DNA of 64,000 nucleotides from Stieleria magnilauensis (GTDB taxonomy: Bacteria > Planctomycetota > Planctomycetia > Pirellulales > Pirellulaceae). Within the stretch, counting starts at the first letter, position 1; every line of letters begins with the position of its first letter. The notes below the pieces were generated by a model, which was given only the letters and a program-made list of their open reading frames with translations, was not told the origin of the DNA and made no database searches. Made by a program: the position numbers and the translations under genes. The stretch spans positions 5,306,394 through 5,370,393 of the forward strand of contig CP036432.1 of the NCBI GenBank assembly GCA_007753675.1, read 5' to 3'. Shown here one piece after another: positions 45,595 through 54,829 of this stretch.

Positions 45595-48120
45595 ATGCAA
45601 TCTCTACGCTTGCGTCGATTCATCCCTTGTGTCTGTGCGTTCCTCTGGCTTTCCGCCGCGTTTGCCACCTCCGCCGAAATCCGGGTCATCTACCCGGAGT
45701 TCGAACCGGACATCGATGGCAAAGAGGTGGACTGGATCTATGGCGACTATCTGATGAAAAACGATCAGATCTCCGTCACGATCGCTGCCCCGATCGCGAC
45801 GCGGGACGCCAACTTGACGATTCGCGGGATCGGCGCTTCGATTCTCGACCTGACCCTGAATCACCCTTCCAACGATCAGTTCAGCGCCTTCATCCCCACG
45901 GCAGCCAGGTATCAATTCCATGATCCGAGCCAAGTGCAAATCGGTCGCGACGGCGACGCGGTATTCTGGCAATGCCGTTCGTCGAAATCGCTCGCCGGTG
46001 ATGGCACCACCGCAACCGTTCGTTATCGTCTGGTCGACGGCAACGCGTTCGTCGAGACAACGGTATGGATCGAAGGCGATGCGGCAGAAACGGTCCAAGC
46101 GTTTGACGGGGTCCGCGCCGATCGCAGTTTTGCGATGGAGCAATCCGGCAGCGCCGCATACTGCAGTGACGCTTTCTTTCGACAAACGATCGGATTCAAA
46201 AGCCCGATCGGCACCGAACCGCCCCAGTGGAAAAACGGCCGTCCGGCGGAGTTGCACTACAGCGACCAGCATGTGCAGCGTGGCGACGGGATGACGACCT
46301 GGACCGTCCTGCTGTATCCCGCGACCAGCCCGATCGACTTGCTGGCCGTCGCGGAAGGGTCACATCGCTCACCGGCAATGCACACCTTTGAAGTCCCATT
46401 GCAGATCCCCGGGGGCGACCACCATGCCGCCGTCAGGCGTGCCAAAATCTCGTTACTTTCAAAGACGGATTCCGAAAATGCAGATTCAACGCGGTTTACG
46501 CTGCAAACCGACGACCAGGGAATCGCCCACGCCAGGTTGGTTCCCGGTGAATACGTCGTCAGCCACACGGCGATCGGAAACACGCCTTTCGTTTTGATCG
46601 TGAAATCAAGTGACCAGCCCCAAACGATTCGGCTGGGAACGTCCTCACCGAGCGGATTCACTGCAACCGTCACCGACGGCGACGGAAATCCCATTCCGGC
46701 CAAAGCGACTGTCTACGCGGCCGACGGAGACCATCCGGACTTCGGACCAGACAGCGCCCGAACCTTCGTCAAGAATTGCGTCTACGCCGTGCATGGGCAA
46801 CTGCATTGCCCGCTCGATCCAGGCACCTACGAAATCCATTTTAGCCGCGGGCCGGAATACAACAGCGTGACTCGTCAAATCCAGGTCGGCAAAGAAACGA
46901 TGACCGAGCTTTCGGTCCAACTCGATCGCGTCGTCGACACCCGCGGTTGGGTCAGCACGGAGCTGCACAGTCACAGCAGCCCTTCGGGTGACAACACCTC
47001 CGATCAATACGGACGCGTCGAAAACCTGCTCTGCGAACAACTGGAATTCGCCCCGTGCACCGAACACAATCGCATCAGCAGCTACGCGCCGCATCTGCAA
47101 CAGATGCAGCTGTCGCACTTGATGGCGACGTGCACGGGAATGGAACTGACCGGTAATCCGTTGCCGGCGAACCATCAAAACGCGTTCCCGCTGCACCACC
47201 ATCCACACACCCAAAACGGAGGCGGCCCGCGCGTCGATCCGAACCCGGTCGTCCAAATCGAACGGTTGGCGATGTGGGACGGCGGATCGGACAAGCTGGT
47301 CCAGATGAACCATCCCAATCTGCATCAAATCTATGGAGACTTGGATGTCGACGGAACGCCCGACAAGGGTTTCCGGGGAATGATCAAGTGGATGGATGTG
47401 ATCGAAGTCCATCCGCTGGAAACGATTTTCCAAGACATCGCCAGCAAGCCACCGAACGTCCGTGAAATGCGCATCCCGCTGTTCCAATGGATGCAACTGC
47501 TCAATCAAGGCTATCGCATTCCGGGTGTCGTCAACACCGACGCGCACTACAACCACCATGGCAGCGGTTGGCTGCGAAATTGGTTCGCCAGCAGCACCGA
47601 TGATCCGGCAGCGATCTCCACCGACGAAATGATTCGTCAAGCCGAAGCGGGGCACATCGTCATGTCGACCGGACCGTTCCTGTCGGTGGTCGGCACGTCG
47701 AAGACCGGCGAGACACAGGCGATTCCCGGTGATGACCTTGCGACCGACGATGGCCAGGTGAACGTCCAGGTGACTGTCCAATGCCCGAACTGGTTGGACG
47801 TCAATCGTGTCGCCCTTTTCATCAACGGACGCCGTAGCGAAGAACACGACTACACGCGAAAGAACTCACCCGAGTTGTTCGCCGATTCCGACAGCGTTGT
47901 CAAGTTCGATGCGACAATTACGGTCCAACTGGACGCAGACGCGCACTTGATCGTGGCAACGATCGGCGAAGGGATGACGATGGAAAAGGTCATGGGCGAG
48001 CAATATGGCAAGCGTCCACCGATCGCCGTCAGCAATCCGATCTTCGTCGACGTCGACGGAAACGGCTTCCAGACGAACGGAGACGAACTCGGCTTGCCGC
48101 TGCCGAAGTCACCGCACTGA
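45595..48120 (+). CDS. CehA/McbA-like metallohydrolase (PHP domain), secreted
   Basis: An 841-residue protein: signal peptide (cleavage near FATSAE) and an N-terminal beta-rich region of about 300 residues. A carboxypeptidase-regulatory-like Ig domain follows (SGFTATVTDGDGNPIPAKATVYA). A PHP-type hydrolase domain then begins GWVSTELHSHSSPSGDN. The His pair in LHSHSS, the ENLLCEQLEFAPCTEHNR segment and a later NTDAHYNHHG supply the metal-binding pattern. CehA/McbA are metal-dependent hydrolases known for carbaryl; in planctomycetes their natural substrates are unknown. The gene stands 98 bases after the sulfatase and may belong to the same transcript. Confidence 0.82.
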   Translation: MQSLRLRRFIPCVCAFLWLSAAFATSAEIRVIYPEFEPDIDGKEVDWIYGDYLMKNDQISVTIAAPIATRDANLTIRGIGASILDLTLNHPSNDQFSAFIPTAARYQFHDPSQVQIGRDGDAVFWQCRSSKSLAGDGTTATVRYRLVDGNAFVETTVWIEGDAAETVQAFDGVRADRSFAMEQSGSAAYCSDAFFRQTIGFKSPIGTEPPQWKNGRPAELHYSDQHVQRGDGMTTWTVLLYPATSPIDLLAVAEGSHRSPAMHTFEVPLQIPGGDHHAAVRRAKISLLSKTDSENADSTRFTLQTDDQGIAHARLVPGEYVVSHTAIGNTPFVLIVKSSDQPQTIRLGTSSPSGFTATVTDGDGNPIPAKATVYAADGDHPDFGPDSARTFVKNCVYAVHGQLHCPLDPGTYEIHFSRGPEYNSVTRQIQVGKETMTELSVQLDRVVDTRGWVSTELHSHSSPSGDNTSDQYGRVENLLCEQLEFAPCTEHNRISSYAPHLQQMQLSHLMATCTGMELTGNPLPANHQNAFPLHHHPHTQNGGGPRVDPNPVVQIERLAMWDGGSDKLVQMNHPNLHQIYGDLDVDGTPDKGFRGMIKWMDVIEVHPLETIFQDIASKPPNVREMRIPLFQWMQLLNQGYRIPGVVNTDAHYNHHGSGWLRNWFASSTDDPAAISTDEMIRQAEAGHIVMSTGPFLSVVGTSKTGETQAIPGDDLATDDGQVNVQVTVQCPNWLDVNRVALFINGRRSEEHDYTRKNSPELFADSDSVVKFDATITVQLDADAHLIVATIGEGMTMEKVMGEQYGKRPPIAVSNPIFVDVDGNGFQTNGDELGLPLPKSPH

Positions 48121-48124
48121 ATCG

Positions 48125-48143
48125 AGCGGAAGCCTGTTCCGCT
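48125..48143. terminator. Hairpin between convergent genes
   Basis: AGCGGAA (48125-48131), loop GCCTG, TTCCGCT (48137-48143). It lies exactly between the hydrolase stop (48120) and the stop of the membrane protein (48142). No T-run; likely bidirectional. Confidence 0.5.
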
Positions 48144-50157
48144 AATTCATTCCGCCGAACCCGACGCCCCCACTCGGTTTCGTCGGTCGGATCAGCGTGT
48201 CGAGATCAAAGTCATAGCCGTCTTGATAGAGTGCGGTGATGTCGCCAAACGCGCCGCCATCATCCGTCCGATTCGGGCCGGTGCTGTAGACGACATAACC
48301 GCTGTCCGTCTGCCGATAGATCAGCGAGTTCCCGCTGAACGGATCGAGCGGAACGGCGGGCAAGAATTCGGGCACAAGTTCCTCAATGCTGGTGGGCAAC
48401 CGCCGCTGTTTTGCGTCAAACAATCGGGCGGCAAATTCCACCATCAGCAGTCGCAATCCTGCATCGCGTCGACGGATCGCATCCCCAGTCGACTCAATCG
48501 CCGGCGAAACTAACGTCATCGTGTCGGCCTGACTTTGTGCCGACAGGTGTGCCGGCGCGTGCATCGCCAGTCGGTATTGCCATGTCATTTCCCGATCCAT
48601 CACCAAATCGCTCCGCCGGTGCAGCGATTCGAGTGATTCTCGCTGGCCATCGATCATGATCAACGCGGGCAACAGTTCGGCGAGTTTTTCCGCCGGCAGA
48701 TCGTTGCGTATCCGCACCAAGCCTTCCTGACCGACGCCTTCGGTTGCAATGCCGGCCAGCGCGTAGGAAACATGACTTCCGCGTCCGAGACCGTGTCCGA
48801 CATGGATGCAATCGCGCCATGCTTCACTGGCCTCGGAGAATTCGCCGGCCTTGACCTTGACCATCGCTTCTTTGTCCATGCACCGTGCCCAAGACCGAAA
48901 AACGTTCAGCTTCTGTCCGAGCCCCGTGAAATCGGCATCGACGGCCAGCGGATCGGGGGCGCGAAACACGTGACGCGTTGAACGCCGAATCGATGCGTAT
49001 GCCTCGGCGACCTTGTTTGCGTTTGTAAACCGTCCGGCTTTGGCGAGTGCTTCGACCGTCTGCTCTTTTGGGTTTAACGTCATCAATTCAACCATCTTCG
49101 TCTCCAACCGCCCATAGTCCGTTGCGTCACCGGCGATCGGAACGGGCTGAGCCAGTGGCCGAGCCATTTGGACCGCGATCGGAATCAGACAGACGGCGTA
49201 CAACGTCAACAAAGTCCACGATGCGATGGTCGCCAGTCGCCGTGTCGAGCACTCCGCCGGCGAGTCAAGCGGTCGATATCGCAACCAGCCGGCCGTCGCC
49301 ACGCACAACGTCGTCATCAGAAGTGTGGCCGAGTAGCTCCAGATCATGAAATGATAGGGCGACCCCGGCAAAAAACTCAGGGCGCTGGCTTGCATCAACC
49401 ACTTTCCGCCGACCGCTCCGAACTGAAATGCGAGCCCCAGAACGATCGAAAAGACAACAATCGCAACAAATCGCCAGCGTAAGCGATTGGCCAAAAACAA
49501 AGATGCAATCGACGCGGTGGCCAGGGTCATTATGCCGGCGGCAGAAAGCATCGATGACCACTGTGAAACGGGATCGCGTTGCTGAGCCAGCATGTTGATC
49601 ATGAACAGAATGGCGAGCAAGACAATCGCAGACATCGCGTCAGAAAGGCAAAACGATTGACCGACAGAATCGCGCCGGGTCACGACGATTGCTCCCAGCC
49701 GGAACGAATCGCCAAACAACATCGCTACAATTTGAATCGTGAAGTAGACCGGCAAAAAGACCAGCAAGGTCTCCATCCAGCCCATGTTCCAAGAGACGCG
49801 GACCGCCCATCCGACGCAGGCCGAAGCGACAGCCAATCCGGCCAGCGCCCCGGACCAAAATGTGAGCCGCCGCCAAGTCGGAGGCGCGGTGCGTGATCGT
49901 CGTCGCACTTGATCCCGCCGGGAAAAGAAACGAAGCAGACTCAACAAGACAACGGAACTGACTCCGGAGAGACTAAAGAACACGATCGGCTGGTAGGCGT
50001 GCAAAGGCAGCAATAGCCCCAACGCAGCGACACCGATGGCGGACCGAATCCACCAGCGACCACGCCCCAACGCAATCCACATCGCCAGCAGGCTGAACAG
50101 AATCCCCACCAGCCCCATCGCCTCTGCCGGACAGCGGAAATCGGGAAACGTGTGCAT
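48142..50157 (-). CDS. Large multi-pass membrane protein, unknown function
   Basis: A 671-residue protein of no recognised family. The first ~340 residues contain about nine or ten hydrophobic helices (GLVGILFSLLAMWIALG, PIVFFSLSGVSSVVLLSLL, TLLVFLPVYFTIQIVAMLF, AIVLLAILFMINML and others). The last ~330 residues are soluble and helical. They end in a segment like type II secretion pseudopilin tails (FLPAVPLDPFSGNSLIYRQTDSGYVVYSTGPNRTDDGG). That tail is often seen in planctomycete proteins without a pilin domain. Function is unknown; a sensor or transporter accessory are guesses. It stands alone and runs opposite to both neighbours. Confidence 0.7.
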   Translation of the reverse strand: MHTFPDFRCPAEAMGLVGILFSLLAMWIALGRGRWWIRSAIGVAALGLLLPLHAYQPIVFFSLSGVSSVVLLSLLRFFSRRDQVRRRSRTAPPTWRRLTFWSGALAGLAVASACVGWAVRVSWNMGWMETLLVFLPVYFTIQIVAMLFGDSFRLGAIVVTRRDSVGQSFCLSDAMSAIVLLAILFMINMLAQQRDPVSQWSSMLSAAGIMTLATASIASLFLANRLRWRFVAIVVFSIVLGLAFQFGAVGGKWLMQASALSFLPGSPYHFMIWSYSATLLMTTLCVATAGWLRYRPLDSPAECSTRRLATIASWTLLTLYAVCLIPIAVQMARPLAQPVPIAGDATDYGRLETKMVELMTLNPKEQTVEALAKAGRFTNANKVAEAYASIRRSTRHVFRAPDPLAVDADFTGLGQKLNVFRSWARCMDKEAMVKVKAGEFSEASEAWRDCIHVGHGLGRGSHVSYALAGIATEGVGQEGLVRIRNDLPAEKLAELLPALIMIDGQRESLESLHRRSDLVMDREMTWQYRLAMHAPAHLSAQSQADTMTLVSPAIESTGDAIRRRDAGLRLLMVEFAARLFDAKQRRLPTSIEELVPEFLPAVPLDPFSGNSLIYRQTDSGYVVYSTGPNRTDDGGAFGDITALYQDGYDFDLDTLIRPTKPSGGVGFGGMN

Positions 50158-50315
50158 GGACCGGCGGAGTCTTGATGAGCGGGGATGTCAGCAGAACAGT
50201 TCTGTCAGGATAACAAATGCGAGATTTCAATAGGCGAGCATCCCGCCTCACCAAGAAACGATTAGAATCTTACCTCCCCATGTCCCCCACCGCGCCCGGT
50301 TTTCGGAGCCTCGCT

Positions 50316-52547
50316 ATGACGCGACATTTCCACGTGCTGTTTTCTCTCGTTCTCTTGCCGCTGCTGGGCGTCACCACACCCGCGGTGGCCCAGGAAAAAT
50401 CCTTCCAAACACTGTTCGACGGCAGCAACCTGGACGGCTGGAAGCACAGCGGGAACTGGGTGGTCGTAGACGGTGTGATCACCCGTTCGGGCAAAGGCGG
50501 ATCGCTGGTCTACAACGCCGCCAAAGTTCCCGACGATTTTGAACTGCGATTCGAATGGAAAGTGGCCGCGGGCAGCAACAGCGGCGTCTACTACCGCCCC
50601 GGTCAGTACGAATACCAGATTCTCGACAATTCAAAACACAAAGACGGCCAGAACCCTCGCACCAGCGCCGCCTCGCTGTACTTCTGCATGCAACCGTCGG
50701 CCGACGAGACACGCCCGGTCGGTCAGTGGAACGAAGCCCGCATCGTCTGCAAGGGTTCCGTCATCCAGCACTGGCTCAACGGCAACAAGGTCATTGACTT
50801 TGATTACCAGGATCCCAAGTGGGCCTTCAACGTCGACATGCTGAAACAGCGCGGCGGTGACCTGTCTCAACGCGGCGGGTACCTGAGTCTGCAAGACCAC
50901 GGCGACCCGGTTTGGTATCGCAACATCCGTATCCGCAGCATTGCCGCGGACGAAGACATCGATCATCACACCGTCACGCCCGCCACGATCGCGCCGGAAG
51001 TGCTCAAAGCCGAAGCGGAAAAGTTGGCCGGCATCGTCGCGCGGCGAACCGCAGCGCAGCAGAAAGCAGCACAGCAGAAAGCAGCCCCAAAGAAAGCGGC
51101 CCAGAAGAACAGCAAGAAACGCCCCAACATTCTGTTCATCTTGGCCGACGATCAATCGCCCTTTGATTTACAGCTCTACAACACGGGATCCAAACTCGAA
51201 ACACCCCACTTGGATCGACTGGCCGCCGAAGGCATCGTGTTGGATGCGGCGCACCACATGGGGTCCTGGTCCGGTGCGGTGTGCACGCCGTCGCGTCACA
51301 TGATCATGAGCGGACGCAGCGTCTGGCATCTGCCCAATCGCGGACGAAACAAACAGAATCCGAACGCCGACAATCCGTCGCTGGTGCCGAAGGATCTGCC
51401 CAACCAGACGATGGCCGCCGTGTTCAATCGCGCCGGTTACGACACGATGCGAACCTGCAAGAGAGGGAACAGCTACGACGCGGCCAACCAACTGTTTACG
51501 ATCGTTCACGAAGCGACCAAACGCGGCGGCACTCATGAAACCGGCAGCGCCTGGCACGCCGATCGCGTCCTGGATTACCTGGGCCAACGCGAAGCGTCCA
51601 AGGACTCCGATCCGTTCTTGATCTACTTCGGTTTTTCACACCCCCACGACACGCGTGACGGAACCTCGGAACTGAACACGAAATACGGCGCGGTGAACCA
51701 CACCGACAAGAATTCATTGCCGCCGGCCAACCCCAAACAACCACAACTGCCGGTCAATTACTTGCCCGAGCACCCGTTCCATCACGGTCATCCCGGCTTG
51801 CGTGACGAAGAGAAAGTCAGCGGCGTCTGGACACGGCGCGACGAACGAACGATTCGAAACGAGCTGGGACGCGAATTCGCCTGCAGCGAGAACATCGATG
51901 ATCAGATCGGTCGCGTACTCGACAAACTCGAAAAACTCGGCGAGCTCGACAACACCTATATCTTTTATACGGCTGATCACGGCATGGCGATCGGTCGCCA
52001 CGGATTGCAGGGCAAGCAAAATCTTTACGAACACACCTGGCGTGTCCCGTTCATTGCCAAGGGACCGGGGATTCCGAAGGGCGTTCGAGCACCCGGGAAC
52101 ATCTACTTGATGGATGTCCTGGCCACGATTTGCGACCTGACCGGCATCGATGCCCCCGAAACCAACGAAGGGATCAGTTTTGCTCCCGTCTTGTTCGGCA
52201 AACAACAAGTCGTCCGCGACACGCTGTTCGGCGTCTATTGTGGCGGGACGAAACCGGGCATGCGATGCGTCAAACAGGGCGATTGGAAGCTGATCAAGTA
52301 TGACGTCTTGGACGGAAAAGTCCGCCAGACACAACTGTTCAATCTGGCCGAGAATCCGCATGAATTCCTGACGCAACACCACGACCCATCGCTCAATACC
52401 CTGGTCGGCCAGACGCCCACGCCCGGCCAAGTCAACTTGGCCGACGACCCGAAGCACAAGGACCAGCTGATCAAGATGGAAAAGCTATTGCTCGACGAGA
52501 TGCGTCGCCTGGACGATCCCTACCGTCTTTGGGATCAGCCCGAATAG
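50316..52547 (+). CDS. DUF1080-sulfatase fusion protein, secreted
   Basis: A 743-residue two-domain protein. Residues 1-26 are a signal peptide (ending TTPAVAQ). Residues 28-210 form a DUF1080 jelly-roll (3-keto-disaccharide hydrolase/lectin-like): SFQTLFDGSNLDGWKH, GSNSGVYYRPGQYEYQILDN and the closing VWYRNIRIR. A low-complexity Ala/Gln/Lys linker spans about 243-268. A full sulfatase follows, from RPNILFILADDQ with the formylglycine site CTPSR at 323-327, to the C-terminus. The two domains are usually separate proteins. The DUF1080 part probably holds the enzyme on its glycan, or hydrolyses it. ATG 50316 gives the clean signal; the frame is open to 50217. Confidence 0.9.
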   Translation: MTRHFHVLFSLVLLPLLGVTTPAVAQEKSFQTLFDGSNLDGWKHSGNWVVVDGVITRSGKGGSLVYNAAKVPDDFELRFEWKVAAGSNSGVYYRPGQYEYQILDNSKHKDGQNPRTSAASLYFCMQPSADETRPVGQWNEARIVCKGSVIQHWLNGNKVIDFDYQDPKWAFNVDMLKQRGGDLSQRGGYLSLQDHGDPVWYRNIRIRSIAADEDIDHHTVTPATIAPEVLKAEAEKLAGIVARRTAAQQKAAQQKAAPKKAAQKNSKKRPNILFILADDQSPFDLQLYNTGSKLETPHLDRLAAEGIVLDAAHHMGSWSGAVCTPSRHMIMSGRSVWHLPNRGRNKQNPNADNPSLVPKDLPNQTMAAVFNRAGYDTMRTCKRGNSYDAANQLFTIVHEATKRGGTHETGSAWHADRVLDYLGQREASKDSDPFLIYFGFSHPHDTRDGTSELNTKYGAVNHTDKNSLPPANPKQPQLPVNYLPEHPFHHGHPGLRDEEKVSGVWTRRDERTIRNELGREFACSENIDDQIGRVLDKLEKLGELDNTYIFYTADHGMAIGRHGLQGKQNLYEHTWRVPFIAKGPGIPKGVRAPGNIYLMDVLATICDLTGIDAPETNEGISFAPVLFGKQQVVRDTLFGVYCGGTKPGMRCVKQGDWKLIKYDVLDGKVRQTQLFNLAENPHEFLTQHHDPSLNTLVGQTPTPGQVNLADDPKHKDQLIKMEKLLLDEMRRLDDPYRLWDQPE

Positions 52548-52661
52548 GCTGCACGGCCGCAAGATCCACGCGCGCCTTCCCACGATGGAGGTCGTGTAGT
52601 TTTGAAGTCGTTGATGACAAATGGATTCCATCGCTCGCCCACTGGGCATAGAACCTCAAAC

Positions 52662-53885
52662 ATGAACAACCGCATCGATCCCCAACCCTACTTCATCCCC
52701 CTGCTTCTGATTGCAGGCAGTTTCCTCGCGAAACCCTCGGCCGCCGAGCAGCCTGCGTTGACCGACACCGGTTTTCCCGTCGCCAGTGTGTTTGTCAGCG
52801 GTCAAGACGGATACCGGATCTTCCGCATCCCGGCAATCATTCGCGCCGCCAACGAGGACTTGCTGGCGTTTTGCGAAGCGCGGCAGGGCGGCGACGCCAG
52901 CGAGATCGATCTGGTCATGAAACGTTCGACCGATGGCGGCAAGACATGGGGCGCGCTGCAGGTGGTACAGAAAAACAGTGACTTTCGCGATGTGGTCGCC
53001 GACGGCGTGACCGACATCACGATCGGCAATCCCGCTCCCGTCGTCGACCTGCTCGATCCCAACCATCCGGGACGAATCTGGATGCCGTTTACACTTGAAA
53101 ACGATCGCGTGTTCGTGATTTTCAGTGATGACCACGGCGCAAGTTGGTCGCCGCGGCGCGAGATCACCCCAGACGTCAAGAAAGAAGCCTGGGGCTGGTA
53201 CGCGACCGGTCCGGTCCATTCAATTCAAATCCAGCGTGGCCATCATCGCGGACGATTGGTGATTCCGACGGACCATCGGCTCGGGGAAGACGGCAGGGAC
53301 GGCGGCGACCTGGGCGCCCACGTGGTGCTCAGCGACGACCACGGGCAAACGTGGCGTCTGGGCGCGGTCGACGAAACCTACAAAGACGGGATCGGTGCCA
53401 ACGAAACCACCGTGGTCGAACTGGCCGACGGGACGCTCTACTTCAACACCCGCAACCAACTCGGCGGCGCAGCGGGCACCCGTGGCGAAGCCTGGAGCAG
53501 CGACGGTGGCGAATCGTTCGACTCCCGTGACCGGCAATGGAACGCGTTTCGCCCCGCGCCCGCGGTGCTCGATCCGCCCGTCGTGCAGTGTTCGCTGCTG
53601 GCCGTCGCGGAGGATCTGATCGTGTTTTCCGGGCCCGATCAAAACGGCCCCAGTGGCCCAGGGCGCAGCGACTTGCGATTGCGGGTCTCCACCGATCAAA
53701 CCAAGTCCTGGCAGGACGGCCCGCTGATTCATACTGGACCGGCCGCCTACAGCGATCTGGTGTTGATCAACGACGACTTGGTGGGGGTCTTGTTTGAAAA
53801 CGGTGATGCCTCGGGAAAGAATTCCAGCGAGCGGATCAGTTTCGCACGCGTCAGCGTTTCGGAACTCAAGGCGATCGCTGAATGA
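52662..53885 (+). CDS. Secreted exo-alpha-sialidase-like protein (GH33)
   Basis: A 407-residue sialidase-type six-bladed propeller. The signal peptide is at 1-28 (IPLLLIAGSFLAKPSAA). The F/YRIP motif is present (GYRIFRIPAI), and four Asp-boxes are visible: STDGGKTWG, SDDHGASWS, SDDHGQTWR and SSDGGESFD. The arginine triad can be placed only partly (FRIP Arg and a later RLVIPTDH/SDLRLRV), while CEARQGGDASEIDLVMKRS contains the usual Glu/Asp pair. It would remove terminal sialic acid, KDN or a related sugar. The isomerase that follows overlaps its stop by four bases, and the fused sulfatase lies upstream, so it belongs to the carbohydrate set. Confidence 0.82.
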   Translation: MNNRIDPQPYFIPLLLIAGSFLAKPSAAEQPALTDTGFPVASVFVSGQDGYRIFRIPAIIRAANEDLLAFCEARQGGDASEIDLVMKRSTDGGKTWGALQVVQKNSDFRDVVADGVTDITIGNPAPVVDLLDPNHPGRIWMPFTLENDRVFVIFSDDHGASWSPRREITPDVKKEAWGWYATGPVHSIQIQRGHHRGRLVIPTDHRLGEDGRDGGDLGAHVVLSDDHGQTWRLGAVDETYKDGIGANETTVVELADGTLYFNTRNQLGGAAGTRGEAWSSDGGESFDSRDRQWNAFRPAPAVLDPPVVQCSLLAVAEDLIVFSGPDQNGPSGPGRSDLRLRVSTDQTKSWQDGPLIHTGPAAYSDLVLINDDLVGVLFENGDASGKNSSERISFARVSVSELKAIAE

Positions 53886-54829
53886 TTCCTCTCAACCGAC
53901 GATGCTTTCTGACCGCCGCGGCGATCCAGCTCACCGCCGCCACCGATAGCTCGCGTGCTAACGATGCCGACACGCCCGCCACGATCGGATTCGGTTTCGG
54001 CACCTACGGGATGAAATCTTTGAAGACGGCCGACGCGATCAAGGTCTGCGCCGAGATCGGGTACGACGGCATCGAATTTGCGATGCTCAGCGGATGGCCC
54101 ACCGAACCGACGGCGCTAGGTCGACGAGACCGTGCGGAGATTCGGAGGCAGCTCCGTGATCTGAATTTGGCGGTCCCGTCGCTGCTGGACAGTCTGCCTT
54201 GTCTGCGTTCGGATCAGCAGCATGCCGCAAACCTCCAGCGGTTGAAGCGGGCGACCGAGTTGGCGCATGACCTCGCCCCGGAAACCCCGCCGGTCGTTCA
54301 GTCGATCGTCGCCGGCAAGACGGATCAGTGGGACGAAACGAAGAGTCGACTGGTGGATCAGTTATCCGACTGGGCAGAAGTCGGACGCGAAAGCCAAACC
54401 GTCATCTGTTTCAAACCCCATGCCGCACACGCAGTCCACACACCCGAGCGGGCACTGTGGGTCCACCGACAAATCAACAGCCCGTGGCTGAAGGTCGTGT
54501 ACGACTACAGCCATTTTCACCTGGAAGGACTCTCGCTAGCTGCAAGCTTGAAACAACTGCTGCCGATCACCGCCTACGTCCAAGTCAAAGACAGTCGAGG
54601 CACACCTGAAAGGCACGAGTACCTGCTGCCCGGCGATGGCGAGACCGACTACAGGGAGTTATTGAAGGTACTGAAAGACGCCGGCTACTGCGGTTTCGTC
54701 AACGTCGAAGTCAGCTCGCACGTCCATCGAAAGCCGGACTACCAACCGACCCCGACGGCACGCCAATGCTACCAACGCCTCGCACCACTCTTCGAGTCCC
54801 TCGCAATACGCCGCCCCAACGAAGCGTAA
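53882..54829 (+). CDS. Sugar phosphate isomerase/epimerase (xylose-isomerase-like TIM barrel)
   Basis: A 315-residue TIM-barrel protein with a twin-arginine-like signal (LNRRCFLTAAAIQLTAA). It has the AP-endonuclease-2/xylose isomerase pattern: YDGIEFAMLSGWP, ICFKPHAAHAVHT, VYDYSHFHLEGL, YVQVKDSRG and GFVNVEVSSH. The metal-binding Glu/Asp/His set of such barrels appears in these segments. The gene overlaps the sialidase stop by four bases, so it is co-translated with it. Its own stop codon TAA lies within a REP-like repeat (GCGTAAGCTTTCAGCTTGCG), and the next gene starts inside it at 54766. A sugar isomerisation step after glycan cleavage is likely; the sugar is unknown. Confidence 0.85.
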   Translation: MIPLNRRCFLTAAAIQLTAATDSSRANDADTPATIGFGFGTYGMKSLKTADAIKVCAEIGYDGIEFAMLSGWPTEPTALGRRDRAEIRRQLRDLNLAVPSLLDSLPCLRSDQQHAANLQRLKRATELAHDLAPETPPVVQSIVAGKTDQWDETKSRLVDQLSDWAEVGRESQTVICFKPHAAHAVHTPERALWVHRQINSPWLKVVYDYSHFHLEGLSLAASLKQLLPITAYVQVKDSRGTPERHEYLLPGDGETDYRELLKVLKDAGYCGFVNVEVSSHVHRKPDYQPTPTARQCYQRLAPLFESLAIRRPNEA

